Below, one piece after another: positions 28,526 through 35,944 of a DNA stretch of 45,685 nt. The translations under genes and the position numbers were made by a program. The notes below the pieces were generated by a model, which had not been told where the DNA came from, made no database searches, and saw only the letters and a program-made list of their open reading frames with translations. This DNA is from a virus, in IMG/VR virus record IMGVR_UViG_3300036861_000169, positions 1 through 45,685 of that record; one strand, 5' to 3'. The number at the start of each line of letters is the position of its first letter. Position 1 is the first letter of the stretch.

Positions 28526-29359
28526 CTGAACATTTACGGCAAGGTCTTCGATTCGATCTACGACGGCACGCTTTACGGCCATTGGGAAGCGATCGTCACG
28601 ATGCAGCAACTCATCGTCTTGGCAGGACCGGACGGCATCGTGGACATGACGACTGCTTCGATCTGCGCCCGGACCAGCAGTCCGCAAAAAATAATCGAAA
28701 AGGGGATTGCTATTCTGGAGGACCCCGACCCATTTTCACGCACCCCCGGAGAAGATGGCCGGCGCATCGTTTTATTGGACCCGCATCGTCCTTGGGGGTG
28801 GCGATTGGTCAACCACGGCAAGTACATGAGGCTACGCAACATGGAGCAGAAGCGCGAGGCCGATCGTGTGCGTATCTTCGAAAAAAGACAGCAAATCAAT
28901 GATGTCGCCAGCGTGTCGCAAATGTCGCAATGTGTCGCGAATGTCGCCCACACAGACACAGACACAGACGTAAAAGAGCAGAAGCAGAAGCGCTCGCAGG
29001 GCTCGCGCCTACCCCTGGGTTGGCAACCAAGCGAACCGCTAAAAGCGTGGGCGATACGAAAGCGTCCGGATTTAGAAATACCCGAGATGGTGGAGAAGTT
29101 CCGGGATCACTGGTGCGCAATGTCGGGTAGGTCTGGCGTGAAGCTCGATTGGGAGGCCACCTTCCGCAACTGGATTCGTGGAGAGCGCGTTGGTTCGTTG
29201 AAGGGAGTGTCCGCGGCGCCGAGCGCGCAGATCGTCAAGAAGTTGTGCGCCTACTGTGATCGCGTGGCGGTTGGATCGGTCAATGGATACAACCACTGTT
29301 CAGCCGACGCGCAAAAAGCGATGGACGGTGAGAAACCTTTCCAGATGAGGCGGGCGTGA
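28526..29359 (+). CDS. Phage replication initiation-type protein, CTG start
   Basis: A 277-aa protein if CTG 28526 is the start. The family N-terminus is visible as NIYGKVFDSIYDGTLYGHWE, then TSSPQKIIEKGIAILEDPDP and RPWGWRLVNHGKYMRLRNME; it starts before the first ATG (28601). The DTDTDVKEQKQKRS linker separates a C-terminal DnaT-like DWKAT segment (LPLGWQPSEPLKAWAIRKRP, DWEATFRNWIRGE) and a small CAYC-type metal motif. A stop lies immediately upstream of CTG. It probably loads the host helicase at the phage origin. Confidence 0.75.
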   Translation: MNIYGKVFDSIYDGTLYGHWEAIVTMQQLIVLAGPDGIVDMTTASICARTSSPQKIIEKGIAILEDPDPFSRTPGEDGRRIVLLDPHRPWGWRLVNHGKYMRLRNMEQKREADRVRIFEKRQQINDVASVSQMSQCVANVAHTDTDTDVKEQKQKRSQGSRLPLGWQPSEPLKAWAIRKRPDLEIPEMVEKFRDHWCAMSGRSGVKLDWEATFRNWIRGERVGSLKGVSAAPSAQIVKKLCAYCDRVAVGSVNGYNHCSADAQKAMDGEKPFQMRRA

Positions 29360-29571
29360 AGTGGCCCTGCGACTGGAATCGACCCTTAAGCCGGGAAGAA
29401 AGAGAGATAGCAAAGCGCCTTGGCAGAGAGCCAAAGGGTGATGGAGTGGTGCGCGTTCTACCGGCAGAGTTCGCTGAAATACAACATGAACGCGCTGACG
29501 GCGGTATTGAAGAACGATGGGGAGCGGATGCTGGAGCTCGTTTTAAAAGAGCTTGGTTTGACGTCGAGTAA
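29356..29571 (+). CDS. Small hypothetical protein
   Basis: A 71-aa protein from GTG 29356 (GTGA overlap with the replication gene). N-terminus KWPCDWNRPLSREEREIAKR; the remainder is less protein-like (EIQHERADGGIEERWGADAG). In another frame an alternative peptide beginning at ATG 29441 (MEWCAFYRQSSLKYNMNALT) also looks credible. I cannot decide between them; a one-base shift between the two frames is possible. Confidence 0.4.
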   Translation: MKWPCDWNRPLSREEREIAKRLGREPKGDGVVRVLPAEFAEIQHERADGGIEERWGADAGARFKRAWFDVE

Positions 29572-29582
29572 GGATCTCGAGC

Positions 29583-29666
29583 ATGCGGAACAAAAAGGAG
29601 TTCGGCGAATTCATGGAATCGACCGAGGCCTGGTACATCCAGGAGTTCGGGGTGTGGCTGGAATGA
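29583..29666 (+). CDS. 27-aa coupled micro-ORF
   Basis: ATG 29583 with a Glu- and Trp-containing peptide (MESTEAWYIQEFGVWLE at its end). Its stop overlaps the nuclease ATG 29663 as ATGA, and AAAAGGAG lies within it. It may act as a translational coupler or be a real micropeptide. Confidence 0.35.
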   Translation: MRNKKEFGEFMESTEAWYIQEFGVWLE

Positions 29667-29956
29667 GGCGGTGGGCGGCGCGTATTGATGAGAATCAGCC
29701 CGCGATCGTCAAGGCGCTGCGCGCGATCGGGGCGTCAGTTACCCCCTTGCATGCGGTTGGCGGCGGCGTGTCCGATCTCCTGGTGAGTTTCCGGCAGCGC
29801 TGGTACGTGCTCGAAGTGAAAAACCCGGCGAAGCCGAAGTCCGATCAGGAATTGACTCCGGATCAGCGCAAATGGATCGGGGAGCAGCGGGCGCCGGTCT
29901 ATACCGTGCGCGATGCGCTTGAAGCGATCAATTTCCTGCAGGCAGTCACCCCATGA
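29663..29956 (+). CDS. VRR-NUC-type small nuclease
   Basis: A 97-aa protein from ATG 29663. It follows the VRR-NUC/Holliday-resolvase-like pattern: QPAIVKALRAIGASVTPLHA, GVSDLLVSFRQRWYVLEVKN (aspartate and ExK catalytic set), then LTPDQRKWIGEQRAPVYTVR. The length is that of single-domain phage members. Such proteins cut branched DNA or junctions. The open frame extends further upstream but without family support. Confidence 0.82.
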   Translation: MRRWAARIDENQPAIVKALRAIGASVTPLHAVGGGVSDLLVSFRQRWYVLEVKNPAKPKSDQELTPDQRKWIGEQRAPVYTVRDALEAINFLQAVTP

Positions 29957-30045
29957 GAACCCCCCACGGAAACCCATGGACCCCCCCGGGCACCCACTGG
30001 ACATCGTACAGCGCGATCGCCGCGCTCAAGGAGTACCTCGCATGA
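29953..30045 (+). CDS. 30-aa coupled micropeptide
   Basis: ATG 29953 lies in the nuclease stop (ATGA) and its own stop TGA 30043-30045 overlaps the next ATG. The sequence is PHGNPWTPPGTHWTSYSAIA then ALKEYLA, a Pro/Trp-rich N-terminus with a helix. Coupling on both sides suggests it is translated. Function unknown. Confidence 0.45.
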   Translation: MRTPHGNPWTPPGTHWTSYSAIAALKEYLA

Positions 30046-30311
30046 TCCCAATTGCAGATACCCGCGAGTTCCAGATTGGATGCTTCACGGTGCAGCAGCG
30101 CCCGAGGCCGGACAATCCGGCAGTCCCGGCCTATGTGGTCTTTATCGGCGAGCGGCTCATCGGCAAGAGTTTCAGCCTGCCCAACATCGACTGCTGCGAG
30201 TCGCTCCTGCGGCAGACGCCATGCGCCAGGCACATCTACGCGTACGCCCATGAGAGCGCGCCCCTTCGCCGGTACACGATGGGCTCATCGATCAAGCGCC
30301 GCGCTGCGTGA
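30042..30311 (+). CDS. Small hypothetical protein
   Basis: An 89-aa protein from ATG 30042, with AAGGAG 8 nt upstream. Strand-rich: EFQIGCFTVQQRPRPDN, AYVVFIGERLIGKSFSLPNI, then CCESLLRQTPCARHIYAYAH with four cysteines. It may bind metal. It overlaps the transposase-like gene by 4 bp (GTGA). No family recognised. Confidence 0.55.
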   Translation: MIPIADTREFQIGCFTVQQRPRPDNPAVPAYVVFIGERLIGKSFSLPNIDCCESLLRQTPCARHIYAYAHESAPLRRYTMGSSIKRRAA

Positions 30312-30806
30312 GCTGGGGGAAAGCCCTGATTATCGAGTGCGAGCGCTGCGCTCACCAGCAGACGGTCGAGCGCGCCGGGCTTCTACCGCTGCAACGCCTG
30401 CGAGGAGGCATTCACGGTGCGCACCGGGACCGTTATGGAGCGCAGCAAGATCCCGCTCACGAAGTGGCTGCACGCCATGTACCTGCTCGTGACGAGCCGT
30501 AAGGGCATCAGCAGCATGCAATTGAGCAAGGAATTGAGCATCCGGCAGGCGTCCGCCTGGTTCCTCTTGCAACGCCTGCGCGAGGCATGCGGCAAGAATC
30601 TCGACACGCTGCGCGGGATCGTGCTCAAGCGCGGGCTCAACGGCGTGTACCACCACGCGAGCCGCAAGCACCTTGGCCGTTACGTCAGCGAATTCGCGTT
30701 CCGGCTCAATGAGGGCGCGTGCAAGCGGCACACGATTAAGCGGCTCGACTCGCTGATCGCCGCGACGGTCGGCAAGCGCATCACCTACGCGGAGTTGACG
30801 CGATGA
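30308..30806 (+). pseudogene. IS1595-family transposase remnant, catalytic core deleted
   Basis: The second frame reads VRTGTVMERSKIPLTKWLHA, LVTSRKGISSMQLSKELSIR, ASAWFLLQRLREACG, matching the N-terminus of IS1595/ISXO2-type transposases, then jumps to GVYHHASRKHLGRYVSEFAF then RLNEGACKRHTIKRLDSLIA, the conserved C-terminal segment. The DDE domain between them is missing. The zinc ribbon is split: first CxxC (CERC) in the GTG 30308 frame, second (CNAC) in the other, joined by a one-base skip at GGG 30377-30379. It is coupled to genes on both sides, so a domesticated regulator is possible. Confidence 0.7.
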
Positions 30807-30931
30807 AAACCCCCAAGGCCCTCGACGCGATGCTGGATGTCGTCCTCGCGCATAAGCCGCCAGCGCGCACGCGAAAGGCCAAGAAGCGCGCACGCCGAGC
30901 GAAGCGGATTCAGCACAAGTCATCTAGATAA
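30803..30931 (+). CDS. Small very basic protein
   Basis: A 42-aa protein from ATG 30803, inside the stop of the transposase-like frame (ATGA). Residues 20-37 (PARTRKAKKRARRAKRIQ) are almost all basic, so it binds nucleic acid or is condensed on DNA. Last gene of the rightward early group before the non-coding region. Confidence 0.5.
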   Translation: MKTPKALDAMLDVVLAHKPPARTRKAKKRARRAKRIQHKSSR

Positions 30932-31417
30932 TTCCCATAGAAATCACAGCCGTGGATGGCTCGCCGCGTTCCGTCGTCACATCGCGCGCATGCCTCCCCG
31001 ACGTTCGGGCTCTAGCCCCCGGCCGGAAGTGTTGCTGGCACGGCACAAACCAGGCGCCACTCACTCCCAAGCCATTGATATCTTAGGGCCAATTCATGCT
31101 ATTTAACATAATGGATATAGTCCAACGCTTAGTGTGGCGCAAGCGTGCGCTCACTCCATGCGGGAAAGCATGCTTTTGCGCCCAGCTCGACCAGGGGGGG
31201 CTGATCGCCCAGTCAGGGCAAGGGGCAAGGCGTACGCGGGTCCGTTACGCCCGTCTAGAAAATTGCCGTTGAAAAGTTGACGGTTTGTAGTCGGTCGTCG
31301 ATTGCTGTAAAAGCGCTGCGCCATGCGGGCTCGGTGGCGTCCCCTCCATCCTCCTCTGACTGTTGCTGGGCTCGCTTTCTTGCGTGGGGAAGCCGGCGCA
31401 AGACCGGCGCTCTGCGC
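30932..31417. promoter_or_regulatory. Non-coding region before TerS, candidate late promoter and pac/cos elements
   Basis: A gap of about 485 bp with no convincing gene. At 31093-31121 TTCATG and TATAGT lie 17 bp apart and could be the late promoter for the virion operon. At 31131-31155 AGTGTGGCGC pairs imperfectly with GTGCGCTCACT around AGCG, a hairpin, and 31165-31176 is a perfect 12-bp palindrome (AAAGCATGCTTT). G7 at about 31195-31201 follows. Such sequence just upstream of a TerS gene is where a packaging site is expected; this is inference. Confidence 0.5.
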
Positions 31418-31930
31418 ATGACGACGGTGGCGCAGAGGGAGGAGGCGTTGCCGGAGATCGTGACGCGGTACTTGTCTGGCGAGTCGATGGCGGACATCGC
31501 GCCTGACTTTCGGAAGTCGCGGCGCACGCTTTACCGGTGGATGTTGACGGAGCTAGGGGGGGAGGTGTACCGGGAGGTGGTGACGCAGTGTCTGGTGGCG
31601 CGGGTGGCGGACGCGGACCAGGAGCTCGAGGACGCGCGGAACGCTCATGACCCAGTGAGGGTGGCCGCGGCGCGGGAGGTATGCCGGTTTGCGCGGATGG
31701 ACTTGGAGCGGCGCCGTCCGGCGCTGTACGGGCCAAAGCAGGAGGTGAAGCACAGCGGCGCGGCGCCCTCGTTCACGGTGGTGCTGCTTGCGCAGCCCAG
31801 TGAGGGCGGAGGGGTGGTAATCGATGGGAGTCACGTTCCAGCCTTGCCGGCGGTGGTCGGCGGCGAGGCAAGCCAAGGAGATGACGATGAGCAAGAAGGA
31901 CATGCAGGTCAGGCAATTGGGGCGGGATAA
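31418..31930 (+). CDS. Terminase small subunit candidate
   Basis: A 170-aa protein from ATG 31418. HTH-like N-terminus (LPEIVTRYLSGESMADIAPD, SRRTLYRWMLTELG) for packaging-site recognition, a central helical region (ARVADADQELEDARNAHDPV, AREVCRFARMDLERRRPALYG) like oligomerisation domains of TerS, and YGPKQEVKHSG as in several phage TerS proteins. The terminal 50 residues are acidic and low complexity. It lies 4.8 kb upstream of terL, separated by an island of sugar-related genes. Confidence 0.62.
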   Translation: MTTVAQREEALPEIVTRYLSGESMADIAPDFRKSRRTLYRWMLTELGGEVYREVVTQCLVARVADADQELEDARNAHDPVRVAAAREVCRFARMDLERRRPALYGPKQEVKHSGAAPSFTVVLLAQPSEGGGVVIDGSHVPALPAVVGGEASQGDDDEQEGHAGQAIGAG

Positions 31931-32087
31931 CACTGGGCAGTTGAAGAGCGAGGGCGGGGCGCCGGATTTTGCGCGCGAGACGGGGGCGCCGGCGTTCGTG
32001 AAGGCGCACGAGAGCGCGCACTCGGCGAACACGCTGGACCCGGCGCGGGGGAAGGGAAAACAGTCGGGCGACGATCGGACGCAGTAG
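31887..32087 (+). CDS. Small basic/disordered protein
   Basis: A 66-aa protein; ATG 31887 has AAGGAG exactly 6 nt upstream, so I choose it over ATG 31881. Sequence SKKDMQVRQLGRDNTGQLKS and FVKAHESAHSANTLDPARGK is polar and disordered. It overlaps the TerS 3' end by 44 bp. No domain recognised. Confidence 0.55.
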   Translation: MSKKDMQVRQLGRDNTGQLKSEGGAPDFARETGAPAFVKAHESAHSANTLDPARGKGKQSGDDRTQ

Positions 32088-32089
32088 GC

Positions 32090-32749
32090 GTGGCGGCGCA
32101 GTTCGACATGATTCAGGCCGGCCCTGAACCGGTGCGCATCCGCGGCCAGGAGATGGCCGAACCGCGCGAGCTCGGGATGATGAGCGGGTACGGTTGGGTC
32201 GAGGATCCGAAGCGCCTGGTGTTCAACGCGGCGCGCTACAAGTTCGTGGCGAAGATGCTGGAGGGCAAAGCGAGCGTGCTCGAGGTCGGGTGCGCGGATG
32301 CGTTCTACTCGCGCATCGTGCGCCAGCACGTGGGGTCCCTGGTGGCGGTGGATTGCAATACCGCCTACATCGGCTCGGCGAAGAAGGTGTCGAGCCCGAA
32401 GTGGAAGGTGTACCTCAATTCGTGGGACATCCTGAAGGAGGGGCCGCTCACCGGGTTCGACGCGGTGTATGCGCTCGATTTATTCGAGCACATCGCGGAC
32501 GAGGACCTGCTGCTCGGGAATCTCGCTCAGTGCGCGCCGGTGTGCATCGTGGGTGCGCCGTCGCTTGAGAGTCAGGCGTACGCCTCGGCGATCTCGAAGG
32601 CTGAGCACGTGAACTGCAAGTCGAAGGAGGGGCTGCGCGCGGCGATGCAGCGGCACTTCCGGCAGGTGTTCATGCTCGGGATGAACGACGAGACGCTGCA
32701 CACGGGGATCATGGCGGCGTACCTCTTCGCGATCGGAGTGAATCCTTGA
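32090..32749 (+). CDS. Class I SAM-dependent methyltransferase
   Basis: A 219-aa protein from GTG 32090 (ATG 32108 is possible). Rossmann motif I in ASVLEVGCADAFYSRIV (EVGC then acidic LVAVDCNTAYI), motif II/III in FDAVYALDLFEHIADEDLLL. The SAM site resembles the ubiE/methyltransferase-11 group, which often methylates sugars, lipids or small metabolites. First gene of the island between TerS and TerL. Substrate unknown. Confidence 0.83.
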   Translation: MAAQFDMIQAGPEPVRIRGQEMAEPRELGMMSGYGWVEDPKRLVFNAARYKFVAKMLEGKASVLEVGCADAFYSRIVRQHVGSLVAVDCNTAYIGSAKKVSSPKWKVYLNSWDILKEGPLTGFDAVYALDLFEHIADEDLLLGNLAQCAPVCIVGAPSLESQAYASAISKAEHVNCKSKEGLRAAMQRHFRQVFMLGMNDETLHTGIMAAYLFAIGVNP

Positions 32750-32970
32750 GCGCGATCTGGCACGACCACGGGTTGCCGTCTTTCCTCGGCACCGCGCCGC
32801 GGTTCTCGTTTTTCGACGTCGCCGAGATCGTGCAGCCGGCGCCGGCGGTTTACGAGGCTCGCCGCGAGCGCATGCAGCGTTGGGAACGCAAGATGGGCGC
32901 GGGCTGGTTCCAGCACAACGCTGAATTGGCGAAGGTGTTCTGGCAAATGAAAAGGCCGTGGTGGCTATGA
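32746..32970 (+). CDS. Small hypothetical protein, TTG start
   Basis: A 74-aa protein from TTG 32746 (TTGA overlap with the methyltransferase stop), ending in an ATGA overlap with the radical SAM gene. It reads SAIWHDHGLPSFLGTAPRFS, then ERMQRWERKMGAGWFQHNAE, with four Trp residues in the second half. It is coupled at both ends and probably assists the adjacent enzymes. Function unknown. Confidence 0.55.
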   Translation: MSAIWHDHGLPSFLGTAPRFSFFDVAEIVQPAPAVYEARRERMQRWERKMGAGWFQHNAELAKVFWQMKRPWWL

Positions 32971-34097
32971 CGATCCGCGACGCTACCGCAAGCCAAGTCG
33001 TGACGCCCATCGGCTGGATCGTGGAGCCCCTGCCGCGGCCGGAGCCATCGGCTGGGGTGGCGGCCTACGACATGGAGCGGTCCATCTGCCTCGCGATGGA
33101 TCAGCGAAAGACCGACAACTACGCGCGCTACATGCGCCGCATGCTCACCGCGGAGCCGGACTACCTCCCGATCAAGCTCGACATCGAGAACGTGTCGCGC
33201 TGCAACTTCGCTTGCTCGATGTGCGCGGTGTCGAAGTGGCTGAAGGGCAAGCGCGCCGAGGACATGAGCCTTGATTGCTTCAAGCGCCTGATCGATGAGC
33301 AGTACGGCTTGGTCGAGATCAAGCTGAACGGCTTGGGCGAGGCCCTCATGCAGGGCGACGAGTACTTCGAGATGATCCGCTACGCCCGCGCGCGCCATAT
33401 CTGGGTGCGGATGACGACCAATGCGTCGCTCCTGCATCTCCGAGAGAACTACCGGAAGCTCATCGACGCCGGGGTGAACGAGATCGACATCTCGATCGAT
33501 GGAGCGGATGCGCCGACCTTCGAGGGCATACGCATCCAGGGGGACTTCGACCGTGTGACGAAGAACTGCCGTCTCCTGAACGATTACTGCGAGTCGCTGG
33601 GCATCGTCAGGACGAAGATGTGGACGCTGGTGCAGCGCGCGAACGCGCGGGATCTGGGCCGGCATGTGCGCCTCGCGAAGGAGCTCGGGTTCCGCAATCT
33701 CGTCTTCAGCCTGCAGCTCCACGGCTGGGGCGACGAGCGGCTGGCCGAGCGCAATCGCGCCGAGCAGGTCGAGTTCGATGGGGCATATCTCTGGAATTTT
33801 GTGGAGCTCGGCCAAGGGTTGGGCGTGCGGGTGTCGTTCTGGGATGTCTCCCAGAAGTTCGAGGCGAAAAATCGCAAGAACCTCTGCCCGTGGCCCTTCG
33901 AGCGCGCGGTGGTGACGAGCGATTCGCGCACGGTGCCCTGCTGCATGATCGGTGATCCAACGGTTTATGAAATCGGTAAGGGGCTGTCGTTTATGCAAGC
34001 TTGGCAAGGCGAGGAGTACAGAGCATTCCGCCAAGCCCACTTAGACGGCGAAATACCAAAGGTCTGTAAAGCCTGCTATCGGAATGCCGATGGTTGA
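32967..34097 (+). CDS. Radical SAM/SPASM-domain enzyme
   Basis: A 376-aa protein from ATG 32967. The cluster motif CNFACSMC gives C79, C83 and C86; TIM-barrel strands follow (EIKLNGLGEALMQGDEYFEM, RMTTNASLLHLRENYRKLID, EIDISIDGADAPTFEGIR). A SPASM domain with auxiliary cluster cysteines closes it: CPWPFERAVVTSDSRTVPCCMIG and KVCKACY. Family members activate a substrate or modify a peptide or sugar. It stands between a methyltransferase and a virion-type protein; that protein and a nucleotide sugar are the possible targets. Confidence 0.9.
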   Translation: MTIRDATASQVVTPIGWIVEPLPRPEPSAGVAAYDMERSICLAMDQRKTDNYARYMRRMLTAEPDYLPIKLDIENVSRCNFACSMCAVSKWLKGKRAEDMSLDCFKRLIDEQYGLVEIKLNGLGEALMQGDEYFEMIRYARARHIWVRMTTNASLLHLRENYRKLIDAGVNEIDISIDGADAPTFEGIRIQGDFDRVTKNCRLLNDYCESLGIVRTKMWTLVQRANARDLGRHVRLAKELGFRNLVFSLQLHGWGDERLAERNRAEQVEFDGAYLWNFVELGQGLGVRVSFWDVSQKFEAKNRKNLCPWPFERAVVTSDSRTVPCCMIGDPTVYEIGKGLSFMQAWQGEEYRAFRQAHLDGEIPKVCKACYRNADG

Positions 34098-34115
34098 AAT
34101 GTTAAGGAGATAAAA

Positions 34116-34787
34116 ATGCCACTTGACGGCTATCAGGTAGTTGCAACCACAACGCCAAATTCAAACGACGCCGGCACAGTCGTGCGTCAGGTCGGTATCG
34201 GCTCGGCGGCTGCGGCGGCCGATGGTGCCGCGAATCCGACGACGATCGACATGAAGGCGTACGGGCTCGTCTGGAACGGCGCGACGTGGGACCGCGCGCT
34301 CGGGGCGGCCGACAACGCCGATGGCGTGGCGGTGGCGACGCAAGGCGCGGCGCGCGTGGTCGCGGAGACCATGCGCTTTAACGGCACTACCTGGGACCGC
34401 GTGCGTAACAACGTCGACGGGACCGCGCTTGCGACGGCGACCAGGACTGCGGGCACGGTCGAAAGCGCGGACATCGTCAACTATAACGCCCGCGGGGTGC
34501 ATGTCGCGCTTCACTACAGCGTCGGGCAGGCGAACCTCGTGCTGAGGATTCAAGGCAAGGATGCACTGTCGGGTGGTTACTACAACCAGGTGACGACGGC
34601 GACCATCTCAGCCACTAACGGTGCCGCCGTGGCTATCTACAAGCTCTATCCCGGCATTTCAGCCGGTGCCGCGACAAATGTCGGCGGCTCGGCGAACGAC
34701 GTGCTGCCAAGAACGTGGCGCGTGCAGGTCGTGCCGTCGGGAAGCCCGACCGCTACGTACGGCGTCGGCTATTCGATGATCCAGTGA
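34116..34787 (+). CDS. Virion-associated protein of unknown fold
   Basis: A 223-aa protein from ATG 34116 with AAGGAG upstream. Repeated WNGATWDRALGAADNADGVA and FNGTTWDRVRNNVDGTALAT blocks, then strand-rich HVALHYSVGQANLVLRIQG. It resembles small structural proteins that occur with phage heads or decorations, rich in Ala, Thr, Gly and Asn and free of cysteine. It could be an acceptor for the neighbouring modification enzymes. No definite family. Confidence 0.55.
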   Translation: MPLDGYQVVATTTPNSNDAGTVVRQVGIGSAAAAADGAANPTTIDMKAYGLVWNGATWDRALGAADNADGVAVATQGAARVVAETMRFNGTTWDRVRNNVDGTALATATRTAGTVESADIVNYNARGVHVALHYSVGQANLVLRIQGKDALSGGYYNQVTTATISATNGAAVAIYKLYPGISAGAATNVGGSANDVLPRTWRVQVVPSGSPTATYGVGYSMIQ

Positions 34788-35944
34788 AGGCGACGGTTCT
34801 CGGCGGGGGCTTTGCCGGCACCACCGTTGCGCATCTGCTCGCGCGCGACGGCTGGGAGGTAACGCTCATCGAGAAGGAACCGCATCTTGGCGGAGGCTGC
34901 CGCACATTCTTCTACGGCGGGCACCCGTTCACCTACGGGCCGCGCGTGTACTACGGCTATTCGGCCAAGGTCTGGAAGTGGATCGACTCGATCATCCCGA
35001 TGCGGCGCTTCCCGTTCGAGCTCCTGACCTACGTGGAGGACGAGCAGAGATTCTTTTCCTACCCGATCCACCAGGACGACATCCCGCACATGAAGAATGC
35101 CGTGCAGATTTGGCTGGAGATCGCATCGGCGGACAATTCGAAGGAACCGCGCGACTTCGAGGAGTACTGGATTCAGCGCGTCGGTCGCACGCTCTACGAC
35201 ATGTTCGTGAACGGCTACTCTAAAAAGATGTGGATGATCAATGACAATCGCATCTTCGACATCTTCAAGTGGTCGGCGAAGGACAAGGCGATCGAGAGTG
35301 GCACGAAGGAAGCATACAAGGGATCCTACATCGGCTATCCGGCGAATCTGCACGGGTACAACCCGTATTTCGATCGGATGACGCAGGGCGTGGAGGTGCT
35401 CACCGAGCACGAGTTCAAGCACGACGAATTCGTCCGCTCCGATGCGATCATCAGCACGATCCCCATCGATGAATTCTGCGGCTACAAATATGGCGAGCTC
35501 CCATACGTGGGGCGCGATTTCACGGTGTTCATTCTCCCGTGCAAACAGGCTTTCCCTGGAGACGTGAGGTTTTGCCACTATGCCGGCCAAGAACCGCACA
35601 CGCGCATCACGGAGTTCAAAAAAATCACCTACTACGATTCCCCCGACTCGCTCTTTGTTCTGGAGACTCCTTCAAAGCGCAACAAGCTTTATCCGTACCT
35701 TACGAAGGCGAACACAGCGCTGACGAAGAAATACCTAGACAGCCTGCCGCCGAATGTCCACTCGATCGGGCGCCTCGGGACATATCGATACTCCACAATT
35801 GAACAAACGATCTGTCAGGCGTTCGAGTGCTACGCGAAGATCACCGGCAAGCCCAATCCGATGGACGGCGAATTCTTCGGCATCGGCGACACCGCCATGA
35901 TGAAAAACCGCGGGGAAGACAGTGGCCTCAAGCGCGCAGCCTGA
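34784..35944 (+). CDS. glf: UDP-galactopyranose mutase-like flavoenzyme
   Basis: A 386-aa protein from GTG 34784, overlapping the previous stop (GTGA). FAD-binding start KATVLGGGFAGTTVAHLLAR (GGGFAG at 7-12) followed by LIEKEPHLGGGCRTF; C-terminal GRLGTYRYSTIEQTICQAFE is the conserved GRLGxYrY segment of UGM. YFDRMTQGVEVLTEHEFK and SDAIISTIPIDEFCGYKYGE agree. UGM converts UDP-galactopyranose to UDP-galactofuranose, a precursor of O-antigens, with FADH2. The length is that of bacterial UGM. A phage UGM would need a furanosyltransferase partner; the next gene is a candidate. Confidence 0.87.
   Translation: MKATVLGGGFAGTTVAHLLARDGWEVTLIEKEPHLGGGCRTFFYGGHPFTYGPRVYYGYSAKVWKWIDSIIPMRRFPFELLTYVEDEQRFFSYPIHQDDIPHMKNAVQIWLEIASADNSKEPRDFEEYWIQRVGRTLYDMFVNGYSKKMWMINDNRIFDIFKWSAKDKAIESGTKEAYKGSYIGYPANLHGYNPYFDRMTQGVEVLTEHEFKHDEFVRSDAIISTIPIDEFCGYKYGELPYVGRDFTVFILPCKQAFPGDVRFCHYAGQEPHTRITEFKKITYYDSPDSLFVLETPSKRNKLYPYLTKANTALTKKYLDSLPPNVHSIGRLGTYRYSTIEQTICQAFECYAKITGKPNPMDGEFFGIGDTAMMKNRGEDSGLKRAA

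Noticed and set aside
32850-34040. 396-aa minus-strand frame opposite the radical SAM gene
   Set aside because: Antisense shadow of a clear radical SAM/SPASM gene; composition lacks any recognisable motif.
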